In this document: positions 46,428 to 55,984 of the stretch, piece after piece
How the letters are laid out: every line of letters starts with the position of its first letter
Numbering within the stretch: the first letter of the stretch is position 1
NCBI GenBank assembly: GCA_028285035.1
Contig: JANQQF010000182.1
Coordinates: 30,010-94,009, forward strand
DNA: 64,000 nucleotides
Source of the DNA: Phycisphaerae bacterium
Lineage (GTDB): Bacteria > Chloroflexota > Anaerolineae > 4572-78 > J111
Direction: 5' to 3'
Made by a program: the position numbers and the translations under genes
Notes under the pieces: generated by a model
Database searches by the model: none
Told to the model about the DNA's origin: nothing
What the model saw: the letters and a program-made list of their open reading frames with translations, nothing else

Positions 46428-47255
46428 TTAGATTCGTTTAATCCTGTCAATTAGCTTTGTCACTACACTTCGTTTTTCGGCGGGTGACTGATTAGCAGCA
46501 CGTCGGCCAGCACGTGTGACAGGGGCCCGCTTCTTAGTTTCCATACCTTCAGGTTTAATGATCTCAACTAGTCCAGCTTGTAGCATACCATAAACAATCT
46601 TACGAATTTGGAACTCATCCATATTATTGTTTTGAGCAATCTGCTTTACAGTATTACGAGGATGAATATGAGAAATAACTCGCCAATCATCTTGAGTAAG
46701 TTTAACATCACGAAGAGGCTTATCAGTGATCTTCAAAGCAATCTTCCCTAAATCTGGCAACTCATCCTGCAGTTTATCCAATTCTTGGATGCGTCGACTG
46801 CCTTCTAAAATGACATTATCTAAATTAAGTGGAATTGTTATGCGATCACTTGATGTAAGGACATCTTGTTCAAAATAAAAACTACCTTCAGACCAAGTAA
46901 AAAGATCATAAACTATTTCCAGCATATAATCCTTTACGCCCTGAACAATGTCATCTCGTGAAACCAACTTAGCATCCATTAAATACTTGCCGACTACTTT
47001 GTCAGATGCACTGTTTGCTTTTTGAGTTACTGAAGCCACTTGATCTTGATTGAGCTTACCCATTTTGAGCAACATACCAGTCAGGTGTCCTTCATCTGAA
47101 TTTGTAGATGAATGAATCAATCTACCTTCTCTAAAGTAGAGAAATGCTTTATCCTCTTGACCATTAACAGTTAATTTCCCTGTTTTTCGGGCTAAGTTAA
47201 CTAAGTTCAAAAGTTGAGTTGTGCTAAAATCTTGAAGATTTCCCTTTAACGCCAT
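46428..47255 (-). CDS. DUF4388 (PATAN) domain protein
   Basis: A 275-residue protein. The N-terminal ~100 residues match the PATAN/DUF4388 domain (GNLQDFSTTQLLNLVNLARK, GKLTVNG, AFLYFREGRLIHS, then LLKMGKLNQDQV), followed by a second PATAN-like part (LMDAKLVSRDDIVQGVKDY; DLFTWSEGSFYFEQD). A winged-helix-like segment follows (~200-245, HPRNTVKQIAQNNNMDEFQIRKIVYG) and the tail is basic (KKRAPVTRAGRRAAN). The domain is found in receiver and GTPase-linked signalling proteins. It probably forms an operon with the MglA-like GTPase downstream. Confidence 0.88.
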   Translation of the reverse strand: MALKGNLQDFSTTQLLNLVNLARKTGKLTVNGQEDKAFLYFREGRLIHSSTNSDEGHLTGMLLKMGKLNQDQVASVTQKANSASDKVVGKYLMDAKLVSRDDIVQGVKDYMLEIVYDLFTWSEGSFYFEQDVLTSSDRITIPLNLDNVILEGSRRIQELDKLQDELPDLGKIALKITDKPLRDVKLTQDDWRVISHIHPRNTVKQIAQNNNMDEFQIRKIVYGMLQAGLVEIIKPEGMETKKRAPVTRAGRRAANQSPAEKRSVVTKLIDRIKRI

Positions 47256-47647
47256 TAGTACCTACCGTAACCAAAAGGTCACTATTCAGTTCTGCAAGAT
47301 GGCCTATTATACCTGTTCATGATTGTGAAGTCAACCCTGAACAGACAACCCTTAACATGACTTAAAATGCACTTAATTATAATAGAGATTGATTAATTGA
47401 GAAGTTCGCCATCTAATCAATAACATATATAAAGTATGATTTAAGATTGGCTAATCGCTTTTTAATATAACACGCGCTTTAACAAAGTCCAATAGAGCGA
47501 TAGTCCCACATTATATTCTATCAACCTTTACCAAACCTTTACCAGCAAAATCAGATTAATGATAAAGAAATCTACTCACTTGGTTGGTTTACATTACACT
47601 TGGCAATCTATTAAATTCTGCTATTATAGATATACAATTATCAGCTA
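47256..47647. other. AT-rich divergent intergenic region
   Basis: 392 bases between the PATAN gene and rnd. The only element supported is the rnd promoter at its right end. No RNA gene or repeat was recognised. Confidence 0.4.
47600..47627 (+). promoter_or_regulatory. Promoter of rnd
   Basis: TTGGCA (47600-47605), 16-base spacer, TATTAT (47622-47627), 20 bases before the ATG. Confidence 0.55.
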
Positions 47648-48796
47648 ATGGACAACATCTTGCTCAATCACAGCAACAAACAACCATTGTGGATAGATAC
47701 ACCTTCTCAATTTGAGGAGTTACTAAACACACTTAAACAAGAGCCGATACTTGCTGTTGACACAGAAAGTGATAGTTTATACAGTTACTTTGAAAAAGTT
47801 TGTCTAATTCAATTTTCTACACCAACAACAGATTACTTAGTAGATCCATTAAATGTTGATATTTCTGGTCTGGATGAGATATTTAAAGATCAAGCGATTC
47901 AAAAAATATTTCACGCAGCAGAGTATGATATTTTAAGTTTGAAACGTGATTATGATTTCAGGTTTGTCAACTTATTTGACACGATGTTAGCAGCAAAAAT
48001 GCTGGGATGGTCACGTTATGGCCTAGCTACAATATTACAAGACCAATTTAAGGTTAATTTAGATAAGCGTTTTCAACGGTATAATTGGGGACAACGTCCA
48101 CTGAGCAAAGACGCATTACAATACGCTCATTTAGACACCCATTATTTAATAAGACTGCGAGAAATTCAATATTCCCAATTACTTCAAAAAAGCTTATTAA
48201 CAGAAGCAATTGAACTATTTAATCGTCAGACCTATTTACCGCCTCTAGAAAAAACTTTTTCTGCCGATGATTTCTGGCGTATCAAAGGTAGCCGGCAATT
48301 GGAACCAAGACAACAGTCAATATTACGAGAACTATTTATTTTACGAGACGGAATTGCCCGCAAGCTTGATCGTCCACCGTTCAAAATCGTGAATGATGCT
48401 ACACTTGTTAATATAGCTACTGGTCAACCCAGTACAATCACTGCTTTAAGGCACATTAAAGGGGTTGGTCATAAGTTATTAAAATACAATGGACAAGATA
48501 TTCTTAAAGCGATTAAAAACGGAAAAAATACTCCACCGCCTACACCTCGCCAGAATCATCACCGTCCAGACGAAATTACGCAGCAAAGATATGAAACATT
48601 AAGACATTGGCGCAACAATCTTGCATCGAAACGTGGCATTACTCCAGATGTCATTATCACAAATGGAGCTTTAATGCTCATAGCACGTCGGAATCCTCAA
48701 AATCTCACTGCCTTAGCGGAGCTTAAAGGAATTGGGGAACAACAATGTAAAAAATATGGAAAAGATTTGCTAAAGGTCTTAAAACAAGTGGCTTAA
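47648..48796 (+). CDS. rnd: Ribonuclease D
   Basis: A 382-residue 3'-5' exoribonuclease involved in tRNA and small RNA 3'-end trimming. The DEDDy active site is visible: AVDTESDSLY (Exo I), FHAAEYDILSLKRDY (Exo II), and LQYAHLDTHYLIRL (Exo III with the Tyr). Two HRDC domains follow, ~205-285 (PRQQSILRELFILRDGIARKLDR) and ~305-382 (ETLRHWRNNLASKRG), each ending in a helix-hairpin phrase (HIKGVGHKLLKYNG; ELKGIGEQQCKKYG). Domain order and length match the bacterial enzyme. Confidence 0.93.
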   Translation: MDNILLNHSNKQPLWIDTPSQFEELLNTLKQEPILAVDTESDSLYSYFEKVCLIQFSTPTTDYLVDPLNVDISGLDEIFKDQAIQKIFHAAEYDILSLKRDYDFRFVNLFDTMLAAKMLGWSRYGLATILQDQFKVNLDKRFQRYNWGQRPLSKDALQYAHLDTHYLIRLREIQYSQLLQKSLLTEAIELFNRQTYLPPLEKTFSADDFWRIKGSRQLEPRQQSILRELFILRDGIARKLDRPPFKIVNDATLVNIATGQPSTITALRHIKGVGHKLLKYNGQDILKAIKNGKNTPPPTPRQNHHRPDEITQQRYETLRHWRNNLASKRGITPDVIITNGALMLIARRNPQNLTALAELKGIGEQQCKKYGKDLLKVLKQVA

Positions 48797-48842
48797 ATGA
48801 GTTATATAGATGTTAAAAATCTTCATAAAGAAAAGCATCTCT

Positions 48843-49604
48843 TTACATTAACAAATCCAGCAATTCACTTAGTTTTCGAATTTTAAGAACATCAGCAGGT
48901 GGTTCAAGGTTATCCCGAGGGTTCATCAGTATTGGTGTAATTCCAGCTGATTGAGCACCTTGAACATCAGCAATGAGATTGTCACCAATATAAAGCGTAT
49001 TTTGAGGGGAACTATTATCTCCCGCCATTTCCAACATTGCCTCAAAAACTCGCTTATCGGGTTTGTGATATCCAGCCTCTTCCGAGACTAAAGTAAAATC
49101 CACATAATCACCCAATTTATACTTCTCAATTTTGCCCCGTTGTAACGTGACAAACCCATTTGTCAAAATACCAGTGGTGAATTTCTGACTTAGTTTGGTC
49201 AAAACATCAAATGTATCGGAAAATGGTTGAGCTTCAGCCAAAACTAATTCATTCCAGGTATCCAGCATATCTTTGGCTAAATCTGTGTTTTGATCCAGGG
49301 ATCTCAATGTATTGAAGTAGCTATATCTAGCAACGGTATTGCCATCAATTGCTCCGTCAACCATCATGTACCATAAATCTTCACTTTTCTTCCAGAAGAT
49401 ATCAAAGAATTCATTATGACTAACAGACAATAAAGACTCAGAGAACTTCTCAAATAGGGCCTCAGTTATTTGATCTAACTGCCAGGTATGTTCAATGAGT
49501 GTCCCATCCATGTCAAAGATCACAGATGTAATATGGCTATAATCAATATGATCTTGATTTGTCAATTTCAACCTCACATCCTTCAGTTGTATATTTAAAT
49601 ACAT
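48843..49604 (-). CDS. HAD-superfamily phosphatase
   Basis: A 253-residue HAD hydrolase. Motif I is IFDMDGTLIEH near residue 31-41, the cap domain is helical (~50-120, C1 type), motif II TGILTNGF, motif III the lysine in GYHKPDKRVFEAML, and motif IV YIGDNLIADVQGAQSAG. This matches YjjG/phosphoglycolate-phosphatase-like enzymes that dephosphorylate small metabolites; substrate unknown. The extra ~25 residues before motif I suggest a start downstream of 49604 may be used. It converges on rnd, 46 bases apart. Confidence 0.88.
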   Translation of the reverse strand: MYLNIQLKDVRLKLTNQDHIDYSHITSVIFDMDGTLIEHTWQLDQITEALFEKFSESLLSVSHNEFFDIFWKKSEDLWYMMVDGAIDGNTVARYSYFNTLRSLDQNTDLAKDMLDTWNELVLAEAQPFSDTFDVLTKLSQKFTTGILTNGFVTLQRGKIEKYKLGDYVDFTLVSEEAGYHKPDKRVFEAMLEMAGDNSSPQNTLYIGDNLIADVQGAQSAGITPILMNPRDNLEPPADVLKIRKLSELLDLLM

Positions 49605-49687
49605 TCACAATTAGCCAAGTAAGGCCAATAATTAGTGTATCATACCCACATTATAGCAGCAAACTTATCTTCAAATCAGTTGTAAAA

Positions 49688-49724
49688 TAAAACAACACCT
49701 CTGTTTTGAGAGATGTTGTTTTTA
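49688..49724 (-). terminator. Terminator between HAD and receiver genes
   Basis: AACAACACCTCT and AGAGATGTTGTT form a stem with one G-T-type mismatch and a 6-base loop. A T/A-rich tract follows in both directions; it most likely ends the receiver-GGDEF transcript on the minus strand. Confidence 0.7.
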
Positions 49725-49754
49725 ATTAACTTTGTTAGGTTACTAAGAATTTTT

Positions 49755-50624
49755 CTAAACTTTAACCGGATGGCTTAATGCCTGACGCAAACTATCAACA
49801 TTTGAGAATGATGCATCCTGTTGAGACAAATTAACAGTTGATACTTTCATGAAAGGAACTTTTATTTGGGTATCATCTTGGCTGCGTTGCACAAATCCTG
49901 CTTCACGATCGTGAATTGGATAAAAGTAAGTCATTGCTTGATTTAGTCTATCTTCGATATGCTTCTTTAACTGATCTACTTTGTTTGGGATAGTAATAAT
50001 GATAAACTGATTTTCTGCTGGATGTCCAACAAAATCATCAATACTACCTAACTCATCTACTGCACTGGTTAAAGTTAAAGCAATTGCCCGCAAAACATCA
50101 TCGCGAGCAACAAACCCATAGATTTCATTGAATTTTCCTAATCCATGAATATTTACAGATAAAGCAGACCAACCCTCTCTTTCAAGCATTAAACTGAGGC
50201 GATCACTCGTTAATTTTTCGCCAGGCAATCCTGTTATTGGGTTATTTTGGCTTCCTGCCCGACGGAGTGCATTTCTAACCCGTAATCGTAGCTCCTGAAC
50301 ATCGAAGGGTTTGGTAATGTAGTCGATTGCACCTAATTTCAAACCAACAATTCGATCATCTCGCCCACGACGTTCGGTTACAAATATTACAGGCAATCGA
50401 CTAGTGCGAACATCTTCCTGAAGTTGTTGACCGACCTCAAAGCCATCAATATCCGGTAAACGAACATCCAGTAAAACTAGGTCAGGCAATTCAGCTTGAC
50501 ACTGATTTAGGGCTTCAGCACCATTGGCAGCGGTCATAATACGATACCCTTGTGCCTCAAAATAAACCCGGAGCATTTCAGATGTATCTGGATCGTCTTC
50601 TACGATAAGGAGGGTATGCTTCAT
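49755..50624 (-). CDS. Receiver protein with degenerate GGDEF domain (second copy)
   Basis: A 289-residue protein with a receiver (EDD at 9-11, LVLLDVRLPDIDGFEV with the phospho-acceptor, FVTERRGRDD, IDYITKPF) and a GGDEF-like second half starting PITGLPGEKLTSDRL. The catalytic loop reads HPAENQFIII, so diguanylate cyclase activity is not expected. It shares layout and phrases with the protein at 42465. AGGT precedes the ATG. The V4R gene lies 60 bases upstream on the same strand; both are likely one transcript, pairing a V4R protein with a receiver. Confidence 0.88.
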   Translation of the reverse strand: MKHTLLIVEDDPDTSEMLRVYFEAQGYRIMTAANGAEALNQCQAELPDLVLLDVRLPDIDGFEVGQQLQEDVRTSRLPVIFVTERRGRDDRIVGLKLGAIDYITKPFDVQELRLRVRNALRRAGSQNNPITGLPGEKLTSDRLSLMLEREGWSALSVNIHGLGKFNEIYGFVARDDVLRAIALTLTSAVDELGSIDDFVGHPAENQFIIITIPNKVDQLKKHIEDRLNQAMTYFYPIHDREAGFVQRSQDDTQIKVPFMKVSTVNLSQQDASFSNVDSLRQALSHPVKV

Positions 50625-50684
50625 AGGTTACCTGAACCTAAACCGATATCAGCGTTAGTTAACGAGCTACTAAAGAACCATGCA

Positions 50685-51314
50685 CTAATTTAGGGGTTCT
50701 TTATAGATGTGAAATACACAGTTTGGGGCACCAGCAGCAAAACATTCCATTTCTTCGACCTTAAAATCTTTGCCCCCACTTACCCAACGAAGACCTTCTT
50801 GTAAGATACCAACAGCCCCATAACATATGTTACGATCACTTTTTCGTCCCCAGCACACTGGGCAATTCTTAATGGTATATACGAAATGGTCATCCGCTTC
50901 TTCTACTTCTGTTTCCTGATCACTAAACTTAGAGAAGGTTTCGGCCATTGCTTTGAGACCGACTTTTAATTTAGTAGCCAAAGGGATAACCTTAAAGGCC
51001 AACTCGCTTGCTCCAATAACAGACCCGAACTCGCTTAACCCTTGTGCGAATGCCGCTCGACCTGCACGCAACGCTAAACCACGGCCACCACGAGGCCCAT
51101 ACATTTCTTCAATTGAGCCACCAATTGCACCAAAATCAGCAAAATCAAACTCTCGAGCTAAGTTATTAGCAGGATAGTTACCAATTAACTCAGGGACCTT
51201 GGCTAAGTTCAAAACGGCCTTAATTCCGTTTGCACCCATTACTTCTTCCATCGCCATTAAATATATACGTCCCATTTTGTTAGGGTAGTAGAGGTTGCTT
51301 TTTTCAACTGCCAC
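50685..51314 (-). CDS. V4R (4-vinyl reductase) domain sensor-like protein (second copy)
   Basis: About 209 residues. The N-terminal region shares MEEVMGANGIKAVLNLAKV and YGPRGGRGLALRAGRAAFAQGL with the 35367 protein. The C-terminal V4R domain ends with the cysteine pattern IKNCPVCWGRKSDRNICYG and EEMECFAAGAPNCVFHIY. The start is taken as GTG at 51314 because GGAGGTAAAG lies just upstream and the frame before it is poor. It is followed by the receiver/degenerate-GGDEF gene. Confidence 0.85.
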   Translation of the reverse strand: MAVEKSNLYYPNKMGRIYLMAMEEVMGANGIKAVLNLAKVPELIGNYPANNLAREFDFADFGAIGGSIEEMYGPRGGRGLALRAGRAAFAQGLSEFGSVIGASELAFKVIPLATKLKVGLKAMAETFSKFSDQETEVEEADDHFVYTIKNCPVCWGRKSDRNICYGAVGILQEGLRWVSGGKDFKVEEMECFAAGAPNCVFHIYKEPLN

Positions 51315-51478
51315 TATCTTTACCTCCAAGGGCTAAAGTTTGAGGATAATTATCAACTAAGTGTGCTAATTGTACTATATCTTAACAATTTATTATGGCA
51401 ACACGGGACTAGTATACCCTAAGCCAACGTAAAATGTCAACTGAATACGCTAGGTATCACAGCCAAAGAATTTAAGCG

Positions 51479-53275
51479 TTAGACAAAAATCGCTTCAAAG
51501 TTTTTAGCGTCTAATGTTTCCTCTTCTAACAGCCGTTGAGCAATTTCTTCAAGCTTTCCTTTATTCTCTCTAATCAGAGTTAACGCATTGTCATAAGCAT
51601 TTTCTACAATCCGCCCAATCTCTTTATCAATTTGGCGAGCAACTTCTTCACTATAATTACGCTGCTCCCCAATCTCTTTCCCTAAGAAAACCATCTCTTC
51701 TTTTTCACCAAACATCAATGGGCCTAACGTTTCACTCATACCATACTGGGTGACCATAGCTCGGGCCATTTTAGTAGCTCGGTCTAAATCATTACTAGCT
51801 CCCGTAGTAACTTCCTCAAAGATAATCTCTTCAGCAGCACGCCCACCCATAAGGCCAACCAAATCTGCTTCAAACTTCTCTTTGTAAATAACATCACGCT
51901 CTTCTGGCAAATATAATGTATACCCACCAGCCATTCCTCGAGCAACGATGCTAACCTTATGAACAGGGTCACATTTTGGTGTCAAGCGCATGACCAGAGC
52001 ATGACCAGCCTCGTGATAGGCGATGATTTCACGTTCTTTTTGAGGAATAACACGGCTTCGGCGTTCAGGACCAGCCATCACCTTCTCAATGGCATCCTGA
52101 AATTCAAGCATACTGATTTGCTTCTTATTGCGTCGGGCCGCCAAAATAGCACCTTCATTAACTAAGTTTTCCAAATCAGCTCCAACGAAGCCAGGTGTTT
52201 GTTTTGCGATAACTTCGACGTCAACGTCAGCAGAGAGAGGCTTGCCTTTAACATGAATTCGCAAAATTTTCTCACGCCCCAATCGATCAGGTCGATCTAA
52301 AATTACACGTCGATCAAAACGACCTGGACGAAGCAATGCTGGGTCCAAAATATCAGGACGGTTTGTCGCAGCCACAACAATAACATTTGTATCCGTGTCA
52401 AAACCATCCATCTCGACCAAAATCTGGTTCAGAGTTTGTTCACGTTCATCGTGGCTCCCTCCTAAACCAGCCCCTCGATGTCGTCCCACTGCATCAATCT
52501 CATCCATAAAAATGATACAAGGACTATTTCGCTTAGCCTGTTCAAACAAATCCCGAACACGACTGGCCCCAACCCCAACAAACATTTCTACAAATTCCGA
52601 ACCTGAAATGCTAAAGAATGGGACCCCGGCTTCTCCTGAAATGGCCTTTGCGGTCAAAGTTTTACCACAACCAGGTGGCCCAACCATCAGAACCCCTTTC
52701 GGAATACGTGCTCCTAAGGAGATAAACTTCTCAGGTTCACGTAGAAATTCTACAATCTCCATCAACTCTTGCTTTGCTTCTTCAACCCCGGCTACATCAT
52801 CAAAAGTAACTGTCGGCTTGTCGCCAGTAAACATTCTTGCCCGGCTTTTACCAAAACTCAGGGCCTGATTTCCTGCACCCTGCGCCTGACGTAATATAAA
52901 GAAGAAGAACGCACCAATCAAAATAAGCGGCAAGAGCGCTCCTAAGATACCCCACAATCCATCCCAGGCACTACGAGGGGCAATTGATATATTAACATTG
53001 GCCAGTTGATTTTGGCTCACCCCTAATAGAGCAAGGGTTTCGGTAACCCGAGTATTTGACTCAAGATATACCCTAAGTTCAGTCTCATTATTTAATGTAA
53101 CTAAAAGCTCATTTTGTTCTTGCCGAATTGACTCAACCTGTTCATTTTTGATGTCATTGACCAACGTTGATAAATCTACAATTTCTGCAGAATCAGGACC
53201 TACAATAAAAAATATGTAGAGTGCAGCCAAGACAACTAAAATAAGCACTGCATAAAATGCACGTGACCATTTCAT
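51479..53275 (-). CDS. ftsH: ATP-dependent zinc metalloprotease FtsH
   Basis: A 598-residue membrane AAA+ protease that degrades misfolded membrane proteins and short-lived regulators. Two transmembrane helices (~8-26 and ~108-128) flank a periplasmic domain. The AAA+ module follows: Walker A GPPGCGKT (199-206), Walker [16 protein letters not shown], the second region of homology [20 protein letters not shown], and the pore motif [14 protein letters not shown]. The zinc site HEAGH is at ~424, with the third ligand Asp in [16 protein letters not shown] precedes the ATG. It ends soon after the protease domain, without the usual disordered C-terminal tail. Confidence 0.97.
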   Translation of the reverse strand: MKWSRAFYAVLILVVLAALYIFFIVGPDSAEIVDLSTLVNDIKNEQVESIRQEQNELLVTLNNETELRVYLESNTRVTETLALLGVSQNQLANVNISIAPRSAWDGLWGILGALLPLILIGAFFFFILRQAQGAGNQALSFGKSRARMFTGDKPTVTFDDVAGVEEAKQELMEIVEFLREPEKFISLGARIPKGVLMVGPPGCGKTLTAKAISGEAGVPFFSISGSEFVEMFVGVGASRVRDLFEQAKRNSPCIIFMDEIDAVGRHRGAGLGGSHDEREQTLNQILVEMDGFDTDTNVIVVAATNRPDILDPALLRPGRFDRRVILDRPDRLGREKILRIHVKGKPLSADVDVEVIAKQTPGFVGADLENLVNEGAILAARRNKKQISMLEFQDAIEKVMAGPERRSRVIPQKEREIIAYHEAGHALVMRLTPKCDPVHKVSIVARGMAGGYTLYLPEERDVIYKEKFEADLVGLMGGRAAEEIIFEEVTTGASNDLDRATKMARAMVTQYGMSETLGPLMFGEKEEMVFLGKEIGEQRNYSEEVARQIDKEIGRIVENAYDNALTLIRENKGKLEEIAQRLLEEETLDAKNFEAIFV

Positions 53276-53420
53276 ATAGTTTATACCTCAAATGCGTAAT
53301 TAATATTCCAAAATATACCACGCGGCATATGGATAGTCAAGATAACTCAAAAATCGCTCGTATTACAAACACATCAAATTCATCCGTTTATTTTAAACCA
53401 TTTGCCCCTTGTTTGACACG

Positions 53421-53429
53421 TGGTACAAT
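53421..53429 (+). promoter_or_regulatory. Extended -10 of the DUF368 gene
   Basis: TGGTACAAT preceded by CACG, with -10 TACAAT (53424-53429), 51 bases before the ATG. The -35 region (TTTGCC) is weak. Confidence 0.4.
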
Positions 53430-53479
53430 CCAGCCCGCAATTGTAACTTATCAAAATTTTAGTGAGTGTAAAAATAAAT

Positions 53480-54430
53480 ATGAGTGAATCAAACTTAGAA
53501 CAAGCAAAAACGCGCACAATGTCAGACTATTTTAGTTTGGTAGCACGAGGATTTGCAATGGGCGCGGCTGATGTTGTCCCTGGCGTATCAGGGGGAACTA
53601 TGGCTTTCATTTTGGGCATTTATGAAGAGTTACTAAACTCAATCAAAAGGTTTGCCAGTATTGATACAATCAAAATGTTATTGGGCTTCAAGTTAAAAGA
53701 AGCTTTTGATGTATTACCGTGGCGATTCTTAGCAGCCGTAGCCTTTGGTATTGTACTTGCCATTGCAACCTTAGCCCGATTTTTGGAATGGACTTTGGAA
53801 AACCACCCTGTGTTACTTTGGTCGTTTTTCTTTGGGTTAGTCGTTGCCTCGATCATTACCGTCAGCAAACGGGTGACAGCATGGAATACCAATGCAATTA
53901 TTGGCGTCATTATCGGCACAATTGTTGGTTATCTTGTTGTTGGTTTAGTTCCTGTGGAAACACCAAACGATCTTTGGTTTCTTTTTCTTAGTGGAGCTAT
54001 TGCAATTTGTGCCATGATTTTGCCGGGGATATCGGGATCTTTTCTCTTGGTTTTGATGGGAAAATATGAGTATATCCTTTCTGCCGTCAGTAGCCTAGAT
54101 ATTGTTACAATTGCAGCTGTCGGGGCGGGGGCGGCTCTAGGACTAGTCAGTTTTGCCCAGGTATTAAGTTGGTTATTCAAGAAATATCCTAATGTAACAA
54201 TAGCATTACTAATTGGCTTAATGATTGGTTCCCTACGCAAAATTTGGCCGTGGAAGGTGGATGTCCAGACTTACATAGATCGTCATGGCGAAGTCGTTCC
54301 ACTTGTACAGGAAAACGTATTACCAGCAGCTTTTGACAGCACTGTTATGTTTGCCATCGTATTAGCAATTGTTGGTTTCGTGATCGTCTTTGCCTTAGAC
54401 ACCTGGGCATCTCGCCAAGAAGTAGCTTAA
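53480..54430 (+). CDS. DUF368 family membrane protein
   Basis: About 316 residues with roughly nine hydrophobic segments. The family marker GAADVVPGVSGGTMAFILGIYEELL begins near residue 22, and a second, related phrase CAMILPGISGSFLLVLMGKYEYIL occurs in the second half, giving the inverted-repeat pattern of transport proteins. DUF368 (PopT/UptA-related) proteins are linked to undecaprenyl phosphate translocation across the membrane in other bacteria. The ATG at 53480 gives a normal cytoplasmic start; an in-frame GTG six codons earlier is also possible. A strong terminator follows. Confidence 0.9.
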   Translation: MSESNLEQAKTRTMSDYFSLVARGFAMGAADVVPGVSGGTMAFILGIYEELLNSIKRFASIDTIKMLLGFKLKEAFDVLPWRFLAAVAFGIVLAIATLARFLEWTLENHPVLLWSFFFGLVVASIITVSKRVTAWNTNAIIGVIIGTIVGYLVVGLVPVETPNDLWFLFLSGAIAICAMILPGISGSFLLVLMGKYEYILSAVSSLDIVTIAAVGAGAALGLVSFAQVLSWLFKKYPNVTIALLIGLMIGSLRKIWPWKVDVQTYIDRHGEVVPLVQENVLPAAFDSTVMFAIVLAIVGFVIVFALDTWASRQEVA

Positions 54431-54456
54431 GTTCATTTAATAATCAATCTACACAA

Positions 54457-54492
54457 AACGTCGTTCTCAGTATTGAGAACGACGTTTTTTTT
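54457..54492 (+). terminator. Terminator of the DUF368 gene
   Basis: AACGTCGTTCTCA pairs with TGAGAACGACGTT (54457-54485), followed by a long T-run. Strongest on the plus strand; may also serve the convergent MerR-like gene. Confidence 0.9.
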
Positions 54493-54504
54493 CTTAGCTG
54501 TTAT

Positions 54505-55392
54505 CTACTCTGGAGGGGTGAAAGGTTTGGGATGAGAAGCTGGTGGTGTAGATTGAGCAGGAGGCAAATTTGGTGGTGGATAGGTGGGGGCCGACACAGA
54601 AGAATTTGCTGTAGCTGCTGTCTCCTGCCGATTCTTACGTCCTGGTGTCGTCACAATCTTAATGTCACCTCCACCAAATAGACTCCCCAAGCAACCTGGC
54701 TTCGACTGAACTGCCTTGATATCAGGCATTTCTTGGGGCTGATTTGCGGTCGTTAAAGCTTCTGAGGCAACATGCTGAGCCTGCATTATTTTGGCATCTA
54801 ATTCTTGACGTAAACTCTCACGCCGCCATTCTTCTTCTTGCCCAATCTGTGTCAATCGACGTTCTACATCTAACAATCGTTGACGAAGCTGATTGTTTTC
54901 TTCCTTTAAATTAAAATTATCTTGAATTAAAACTCCGAGTAGTTCACGATTAGCTGCTTGACTATTCAATACACTTTTCTGGTTTTCGGTTAAACTAGAT
55001 AAGGCGCTTGTAATAAATTCCACAGCAGACGCATCGTTTCCATTTAACGCAACCAAATGAGTTTCACTAGAAGTCTCATCATCAAATAATTCATCATCGA
55101 AATCATCATCTGGTGGAATTCTTGAAACTTTATCTGACCACACATCAAATTGGTCATTCAATCTGTCTCTGACCTGTTCATAACTCATTCCACTACTTCT
55201 CATTTCCTTGACCATCTTTAGGGTGGTTAAATCATCCTCAGTATAACGACGATGAGTTCGCCCTTGGGTTGCTCCAGCTTCAGGAGATAAATATGCTGCA
55301 AATTCATCCGACCAACGGCGTAACGTTGCTGACGAAATATCTAATTCTGTTGTCATCACTTGCGGTGTACGAAATGTTACTGACTTACTCAT
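54505..55392 (-). CDS. MerR-like DNA-binding protein with coiled coil and Pro-rich tail
   Basis: A 295-residue protein. The N-terminal ~75 residues match a MerR-type winged helix (ELDISSATLRRWSDEFAAYL, RTHRRYTEDDLTTLKMVKEM, GMSYEQVRDRL). An acidic linker (DDDFDDELFDDE, ~98-110) and a long coiled coil (~130-215, LKEENNQLRQRLLDVERRL) follow, then a proline-rich tail (APTYPPPNLPPAQ). It is thus a chromosome- or promoter-binding regulator without a ligand domain; targets unknown. The YkvA-like gene is 13 bases upstream on the same strand. Confidence 0.85.
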   Translation of the reverse strand: MSKSVTFRTPQVMTTELDISSATLRRWSDEFAAYLSPEAGATQGRTHRRYTEDDLTTLKMVKEMRSSGMSYEQVRDRLNDQFDVWSDKVSRIPPDDDFDDELFDDETSSETHLVALNGNDASAVEFITSALSSLTENQKSVLNSQAANRELLGVLIQDNFNLKEENNQLRQRLLDVERRLTQIGQEEEWRRESLRQELDAKIMQAQHVASEALTTANQPQEMPDIKAVQSKPGCLGSLFGGGDIKIVTTPGRKNRQETAATANSSVSAPTYPPPNLPPAQSTPPASHPKPFTPPE

Positions 55393-55405
55393 TCATTACA
55401 TCCTA

Positions 55406-55771
55406 CTATTTTTTATCAACCACTCTATATGGTGTATCAATAATTTCTTTCTTATTAACAACTTGCCCCAAATCAGTCTCAATTTGTCTTTGATAATATT
55501 GTACGATATGAGGTGGGCAAAGCTTGATAAAAGTTGTCAACCCCAGAAAAATAACACCAAGGTCATCCAACTGTCCAGCGACAGGAATCAACGGGATTAA
55601 ATCGATAGGTGAAATTACATAAATTAATGATACTGGAATTATTGATTTAACCCAGAGTGATACACGACGATCCTGAAATAACAGCCACGCCAAACGAAAT
55701 TGTTTTATAATGTTAGAGATAAAAGAGGCATTTTTAACTGTAGTTGAGACTGATTTTTCTTCTGCCATCAA
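55406..55771 (-). CDS. DUF1232 (YkvA-like) membrane protein
   Basis: A 121-residue protein. It carries the DUF1232 signature SLWVKSIIPVSLIYVISPIDLIPLIPVAGQLDDLGVI (described here as the segment ~39-75), with the YxxSPIDLIP and DDL core, forming a hydrophobic hairpin. Function of the family is unknown. It is the first gene of a two-gene unit with the MerR-like regulator downstream, separated by 13 bases. Confidence 0.88.
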   Translation of the reverse strand: MMAEEKSVSTTVKNASFISNIIKQFRLAWLLFQDRRVSLWVKSIIPVSLIYVISPIDLIPLIPVAGQLDDLGVIFLGLTTFIKLCPPHIVQYYQRQIETDLGQVVNKKEIIDTPYRVVDKK

Positions 55772-55949
55772 TAAGCTCCCTCTAAAATCTGAGCTTTTTA
55801 TTTCAAAAGTGTTGAATTAGCTCATTCTGATTCTGGTCGGAGATTATAGCCTTATCATACGATTCCCGCAATTGATTTCGCTCACATCGTTAATCAAACA
55901 ATCTTTTACACAAAAGATCCTGTGAGCGATTGAATTGTCTAATCGCTTT

Positions 55950-55980
55950 TTGGACAGAAAATAATGGTTATCGTTATAAT
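55950..55980 (+). promoter_or_regulatory. Promoter of the helicase-N-terminal-like gene
   Basis: TTGGACA (55950-55956) and a perfect TATAAT (55975-55980), spacing 18-19. The ATGs at 55985 and 55988 fall where transcription should start, suggesting a leaderless message. Confidence 0.6.
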
Positions 55981-55984
55981 AGGG

